In this document: in pieces, positions 60,465 through 64,000 of the stretch
Layout of the letters: each line of letters opens with the position of its first letter
Numbering within the stretch: the stretch's first letter is position 1
From: Ruegeria arenilitoris
GTDB lineage: Bacteria; Pseudomonadota; Alphaproteobacteria; Rhodobacterales; Rhodobacteraceae
Reading direction: 5' to 3'
Length of the DNA: 64,000 bases
Assembly (NCBI RefSeq): GCF_013030985.1
Contig: NZ_WPYP01000012.1
Span: forward strand, 62,001 to 126,000
Position numbers and translations under genes: made by a program
Notes under the pieces: generated by a model
Seen by the model: the letters and a program-made list of their open reading frames with translations, nothing else
Databases searched by the model: none
What the model was told of the DNA's origin: nothing

Positions 60465-62015
60465 ATGACCGACACCCTGACACCGCGTTACTCGGACCTG
60501 CCCCGCCGGCAGGCAATGGTTCTGCTGGGCGCAATCCTTGTTGTTGCCCTGTGTGGCATTGTCTACGAACTGATCATCGGGACGGTGTCCAGCTACCTTC
60601 TGGGCAACTCGGTCTATCAGTTCTCGCTGACCATCGGGTTCTTCATGTTCGCCATGGGGGTCGGGTCCTACGTATCCCGTTTTTTCCACGGCAATCTGAT
60701 CCAGACATTCATCTGGGTCGAGCTGATCCTGGCCCTGATCGGTGGCCTGTGCAGCGTGTCGCTGTTCATGCTCTTTCCCTATGCGCCGTGGTTTTACACG
60801 GTTGGCATGTTCACCTTCATCTCGTCCATCGGGTTTCTGGTCGGGCTGGAGATTCCCCTGCTGATGCGGGTTCTGTCCGAAAGCAGCACCACGCGGGAAT
60901 CCATCGCCGATGTGCTTTCGCTGGACTATATCGGTGCGCTTGGCGGGTCCGTTCTGTTCCCCATCCTTCTGCTGCCGTCCCTTGGGCTGATCTCATCCTC
61001 GTTCGCCATCGGTCTGACCAACGCCATGGTCGCGTTGCTGAGCGTTCTGTGTCTGCGCGACCAGCTGGACGCGCCAAAAAGGATGCTGGCCTGCGCGATC
61101 GGCACCATTGTTCTGCTATTCGCGCTGACCTTGCTGGCCGGGCGGATTACCGCATTTGCGCAGGACCACCTGTATTTTGACCGTATCGTCTGGCGAAAAC
61201 AGTCGCAATACCAGTCACTTGTGGTCACCAATACCTGGCAAAAGAACGACGTACGCCTCTATATCGATGGCCATCTGCAATTTGCCGAAGCGGACGAGTA
61301 TCGCTATCACGAGGCACTGGTTCACCCGGTTCTGTCCTGGGGCGATAGTGATCCCAAATCCGTATTGGTGCTGGGCGGAGGTGACGGGCTCGCCGTGCGC
61401 GAGATCCTGAAATACCCAAGCGTTTCGCGCATTGATCTGGTCGATCTGGATCCGGCGATGACTGACCTGGGGCGCAATCTGGCCCCGATTGCCCGACTGA
61501 ACGAAAACAGCATGGAGGCGTCGTCGCTGAACGTCCACAACACCGACGCGTTCAACTATGTCAAATCCACCGATCAGACCTATGACCGGATCATCATCGA
61601 CTTCCCCGACCCCCATAACGAGGCGTTATCCAAGCTTTACTCGATCGAGTTCTACGCCATGGTCCAGAGCATCCTGTCCGAGGATGGTGTGTTGGTCACG
61701 CAAAGCAGCTCACCGTTCTTTTCGCCCCATACCTATTGGACTGTTTCCGAGACCTTGTCCGAGATTTTCCCGCAGGTCGTGAATTATCAGATGTCGATCC
61801 CCTCGTTCGGGATTTGGGGATACAACCTTGCGGCCAACGATCCGGCCTCAACGCTGGGCGACCTGCCCGAAGGCCTGAGGTTCGTAACCCCTGAGGTTTT
61901 CGCCGCGGCCCAGGTATTTTCCGAGGACCTGCGGCCCAAGCGTGAACTGGCCGTCAACTCGATCTTTGATCCCGGTATCTACCACGAGTATTCGCGCGAC
62001 GTATCCGGCTATTGA
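60465..62015 (+). CDS. Membrane-embedded polyamine aminopropyltransferase (spermidine synthase)
   Basis: 516 residues. About seven hydrophobic helices occupy residues 15-210 (for example AMVLLGAILVVALCGIVYEL), followed by a full spermidine-synthase-type domain: DGHLQFAEADEYRYHEALVH, dcAdoMet-binding VLVLGGGDGLAVREILKYPS, DLVDLDPAM and YDRIIIDFPDP. The C-terminus closes the fold. Membrane-anchored aminopropyltransferases are known but uncommon, and occur in neighbourhoods with SpeD. It would add an aminopropyl group to a substrate at the inner face of the membrane, using SpeD's product made next door. Confidence 0.9.
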   Translation: MTDTLTPRYSDLPRRQAMVLLGAILVVALCGIVYELIIGTVSSYLLGNSVYQFSLTIGFFMFAMGVGSYVSRFFHGNLIQTFIWVELILALIGGLCSVSLFMLFPYAPWFYTVGMFTFISSIGFLVGLEIPLLMRVLSESSTTRESIADVLSLDYIGALGGSVLFPILLLPSLGLISSSFAIGLTNAMVALLSVLCLRDQLDAPKRMLACAIGTIVLLFALTLLAGRITAFAQDHLYFDRIVWRKQSQYQSLVVTNTWQKNDVRLYIDGHLQFAEADEYRYHEALVHPVLSWGDSDPKSVLVLGGGDGLAVREILKYPSVSRIDLVDLDPAMTDLGRNLAPIARLNENSMEASSLNVHNTDAFNYVKSTDQTYDRIIIDFPDPHNEALSKLYSIEFYAMVQSILSEDGVLVTQSSSPFFSPHTYWTVSETLSEIFPQVVNYQMSIPSFGIWGYNLAANDPASTLGDLPEGLRFVTPEVFAAAQVFSEDLRPKRELAVNSIFDPGIYHEYSRDVSGY

Positions 62016-62033
62016 GGTAAGCTGCTCGACGCA

Positions 62034-62459
62034 TCACGCATTCAAACCAATCGCCCGCACCCCGGCCTCGGCACACAGAATGTCGTCCGGGCCAGCGGCG
62101 CCCGACACTCCGATCGCACCGATAAGTTGACCTTCTTCCAGAATGGGCATCCCGCCATCCCAGGCACATAGGTTGGGGCGATTTGCCAGACCCATCTGCA
62201 ACGCGGGCGCCGACAACATGCGTTCGGCAAAGGCGCGTGTGGTTTTGCCCAAAACAGCAGTTCTGGCCTTGTCCAGCGCGAAATCGGCCACCGCCGCTGC
62301 CGCACCATCCATGCGCCCGGCCGCAACCATGTGACCGCCGGGGTCAACAACAACGACCGCAACCTGCCACCCGTTTTCAGCGGCATGAGCCAGGGCCTCC
62401 TGCACCGCCAGGTTTGCAGCACCTTGCGAGATGAAGCGTTTGGTGAATGAAACAGACAT
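62034..62459 (-). CDS. GlcG/HbpS-like small protein
   Basis: 141 residues with the GlcG/HbpS core: VAVVVVDPGGHMVAAGRMDG, ALDKARTAVLGKTTRAFAER and GQLIGAIGVSGAAGPDDILC. This family binds haem or cobalamin-like ligands or serves in glycolate operons. It is convergent with the aminopropyltransferase gene and followed in its own direction by the MaoC and AKR genes. The function here is unclear. Confidence 0.85.
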   Translation of the reverse strand: MSVSFTKRFISQGAANLAVQEALAHAAENGWQVAVVVVDPGGHMVAAGRMDGAAAAVADFALDKARTAVLGKTTRAFAERMLSAPALQMGLANRPNLCAWDGGMPILEEGQLIGAIGVSGAAGPDDILCAEAGVRAIGLNA

Positions 62460-62494
62460 GTCTTTCCCTTGATCCTAAAGTGTTGCGGCTTTGA

Positions 62495-62950
62495 TCACAG
62501 TTCGAAGATCAACTCATTCGTGCCCTGTTGAACCCGCTGACCCGCCTGATTGAACACATCGAACCTGAAGGCCACGATCCCGCGCCGGCCCGAGGAGGTT
62601 TCGCGTTTTGACACGACATTCAGCTCGGCCCGGATCGTATCCCCGGCAATAACCGGCTGCTCGAACCGCCAGTTCCACCCCAGCGAGGCCAGCCCGTCAG
62701 GCCGTGCATCTGATTGGAACTTCAACCCATCCACCACCGACAGGACAAGCAGCCCATGCGCCACCCGCGCTTTGTAACCAAGCTGTCGGGCCACATCGTC
62801 ATCCAGATGCAGCGGATATTTGTCGCCGGTCAGTTCAGCAAAAGCCGCGATCAGGTCTGCCGTTATCTCGGCAGACCCGGTTTTCATCACATCCCCGACC
62901 TGCAGATCGTGATAGCCATAGACGCCTGCAGTCAGAAGTTCAGCGGTCAT
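62495..62950 (-). CDS. MaoC-like hot-dog-fold hydratase
   Basis: 151 residues with the MaoC motif: FAELTGDKYPLHLDDDVARQ and YKARVAHGLLVLSVVDG carrying the catalytic Asp/His pair. The fold hydrates enoyl-CoA or a related unsaturated substrate. Its stop and the AKR start overlap by 4 bp, indicating one operon. Substrate unknown. Confidence 0.85.
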   Translation of the reverse strand: MTAELLTAGVYGYHDLQVGDVMKTGSAEITADLIAAFAELTGDKYPLHLDDDVARQLGYKARVAHGLLVLSVVDGLKFQSDARPDGLASLGWNWRFEQPVIAGDTIRAELNVVSKRETSSGRRGIVAFRFDVFNQAGQRVQQGTNELIFEL

Positions 62951-63963
62951 TCCGGAACCGGAGCATCTTCGCGCAGCAGACCCTTGGTTTTCAGGTCCGC
63001 CCAGAACTCGGCCGGAATGTCATGGCTGAACCAGTTCAGGTTCTGATCCAACTGCTCGACCGTGCGGGTCCCCGCCATGAAAGTCGGCACCGCCGGATGC
63101 GCGACCACGAACTGTAGCGCGGCGGCGGGCAGCGGCACGTTGTATTCGGCACAGACGGCTTCGATCTTGCTGACCTTGTCCATGATGTCGGTCGGGGCCG
63201 GGGCGTAGTTGTACTTGGCCCCTTCCTTGGCACCCGTCGCCAGAATGCCCGAGTTGAAACCGCCACCGACCACCACTGCAGCACCGCGTTCCTCGCAGAG
63301 CGGCAGGAACTTGTCCAAAGCGTCCTGTTCCAGCAGCGTATAGCGCCCGGCCAGCAGGAAGCAGTCAAAGTCGCGCTGCTCAAGCGCTGCGTGGCACACT
63401 TCCCATTCGTTCACGCCGACGCCGATCGCCTTGACGACACCCTGATCACGCAGGCTTTCCAGCGCTTTCCAGGCCTCATCCATGGCCTGTTTGAACACTT
63501 CGGGCTGCTCGGCGCCACGGGTGAATACGTCGATGTCGTGGATAAAGCAGATATCCATATGCTCCAGCGCCATACGCTGCAGGCTGTCCTCGAACGACCG
63601 CATGATCCCGTCATAGCTATAGTCGAAATGCATCGTGAATGGCGCGGCATTGGTCCAGGGCTCGAAGTTGATGTCCTGACGACGCGCGGGTTTCAGCACC
63701 CGGCCAACCTTGGACGACAGGATGAAATCACCACGGTCCTTCCAACGCAGGCTGTGCCCCGTCCGCATTTCGGACAGGCCGTGCCCGTACATCGGCGCAG
63801 TGTCGAAATACCGAACGCCTTTGTCCCAGGCGTGCTGAATCATCGCGTCAGACGTTTTCTCGTCAATCTCGCGAAAGATGTTGCCAATCGGCGCAGTACC
63901 AAAGCCAAAGGCGGATACGTTCAGATCCACCCGGCCAAACTTGTTCAGTGTGTTCGGATTCAT
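62947..63963 (-). CDS. Aldo/keto reductase
   Basis: 338 residues; catalytic tetrad parts are visible in VRYFDTAPMYGHGLSEMRTG (Asp and Tyr), ILSSKVGRVL (Lys) and ICFIHDIDVFTR (His). The overall resemblance is to D-threo-aldose-1-dehydrogenase and pyridoxal-4-dehydrogenase-type AKRs. It oxidises or reduces a sugar or aromatic aldehyde with NAD(P). First gene of the MaoC operon, beginning 37 bp from the window edge. Confidence 0.88.
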   Translation of the reverse strand: MNPNTLNKFGRVDLNVSAFGFGTAPIGNIFREIDEKTSDAMIQHAWDKGVRYFDTAPMYGHGLSEMRTGHSLRWKDRGDFILSSKVGRVLKPARRQDINFEPWTNAAPFTMHFDYSYDGIMRSFEDSLQRMALEHMDICFIHDIDVFTRGAEQPEVFKQAMDEAWKALESLRDQGVVKAIGVGVNEWEVCHAALEQRDFDCFLLAGRYTLLEQDALDKFLPLCEERGAAVVVGGGFNSGILATGAKEGAKYNYAPAPTDIMDKVSKIEAVCAEYNVPLPAAALQFVVAHPAVPTFMAGTRTVEQLDQNLNWFSHDIPAEFWADLKTKGLLREDAPVPE

Positions 63964-64000
63964 GCAAACCTCCCAAATGCAAACCGGATCGCCGATATTT

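Overview
The window is high-GC, tightly packed bacterial chromosome. Gene content points to the Roseobacter group (Rhodobacterales, Alphaproteobacteria). The clues are a BetI-like regulator with a GMC oxidoreductase, XRE-cupin regulators, a DUF442-SQR fusion, Zur with paired COG0523 GTPases, DUF3726 and DUF6525 proteins, and SpeD beside a membrane spermidine synthase. The genus is inferred from memory of these families, not from a search. No rRNA, tRNA, CRISPR array or intact insertion sequence was seen.

Layout. 1-6.4 kb: a LysR regulator cut by the window edge, divergent from a two-domain class III CoA-transferase; then a GMC oxidoreductase and cupin, divergent from a BetI-like repressor across twin palindromes. 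6.4-11.9 kb: a sulfide/persulfide detoxification run (SulP transporter, phosphatase-like/SQR fusion, persulfide-dioxygenase-like MBL protein, DUF2892 protein) under a Crp/Fnr regulator with only two cysteines. 13.1-15.7 kb: XRE-cupin regulator and an FMN/4Fe-4S/FAD demethylase-like enzyme. 17.9-24.5 kb: a zinc-starvation locus (znuB, znuC, zur, divergent znuA, two COG0523 GTPases, DUF1826, DUF6525). 25.4-33.5 kb: desaturase, methyltransferase, DUF5765 membrane protein, class III cyclase, a response regulator with hybrid kinase, and a 2OG-Fe(II) oxygenase. 33.7-38 kb: tcuAB-like genes with a GntR regulator and an AbrB-type permease in place of the usual carrier. 38-44.7 kb: a stretch of decayed genes beside an intact Rieske/FMN glutamate-synthase-like enzyme, an antiporter and an ECF sigma/anti-sigma pair. 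44.9-51.7 kb: a LysR gene and a five-gene translationally coupled catabolic operon with an aldehyde dehydrogenase, a dipeptidase-fold protein with a changed metal site, an unrecognised 562-residue protein, DUF3726 and an Ldh_2 dehydrogenase. 55.5-57.8 kb: queC-queD-queE-queF behind a clear preQ1-I riboswitch. 58-62 kb: speD, a rhomboid-GNAT fusion, a small anchored protein and a membrane-embedded spermidine synthase. The end holds GlcG/HbpS-like, MaoC-like and aldo/keto reductase genes.

The best candidates for something undescribed are the SpeD / rhomboid-GNAT / anchored protein / membrane aminopropyltransferase cluster and the five-gene operon with the altered dipeptidase. Next is the two-cysteine Crp/Fnr regulator, a possible persulfide sensor. 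Several gene remnants (about 12.0-12.8, 15.9-16.9, 24.6-25.4, 38.0-40.1, 43.0-43.8 and 52.8-53.5 kb) show ongoing gene loss. All functional calls rest on motifs and recalled family features; no database search was possible.
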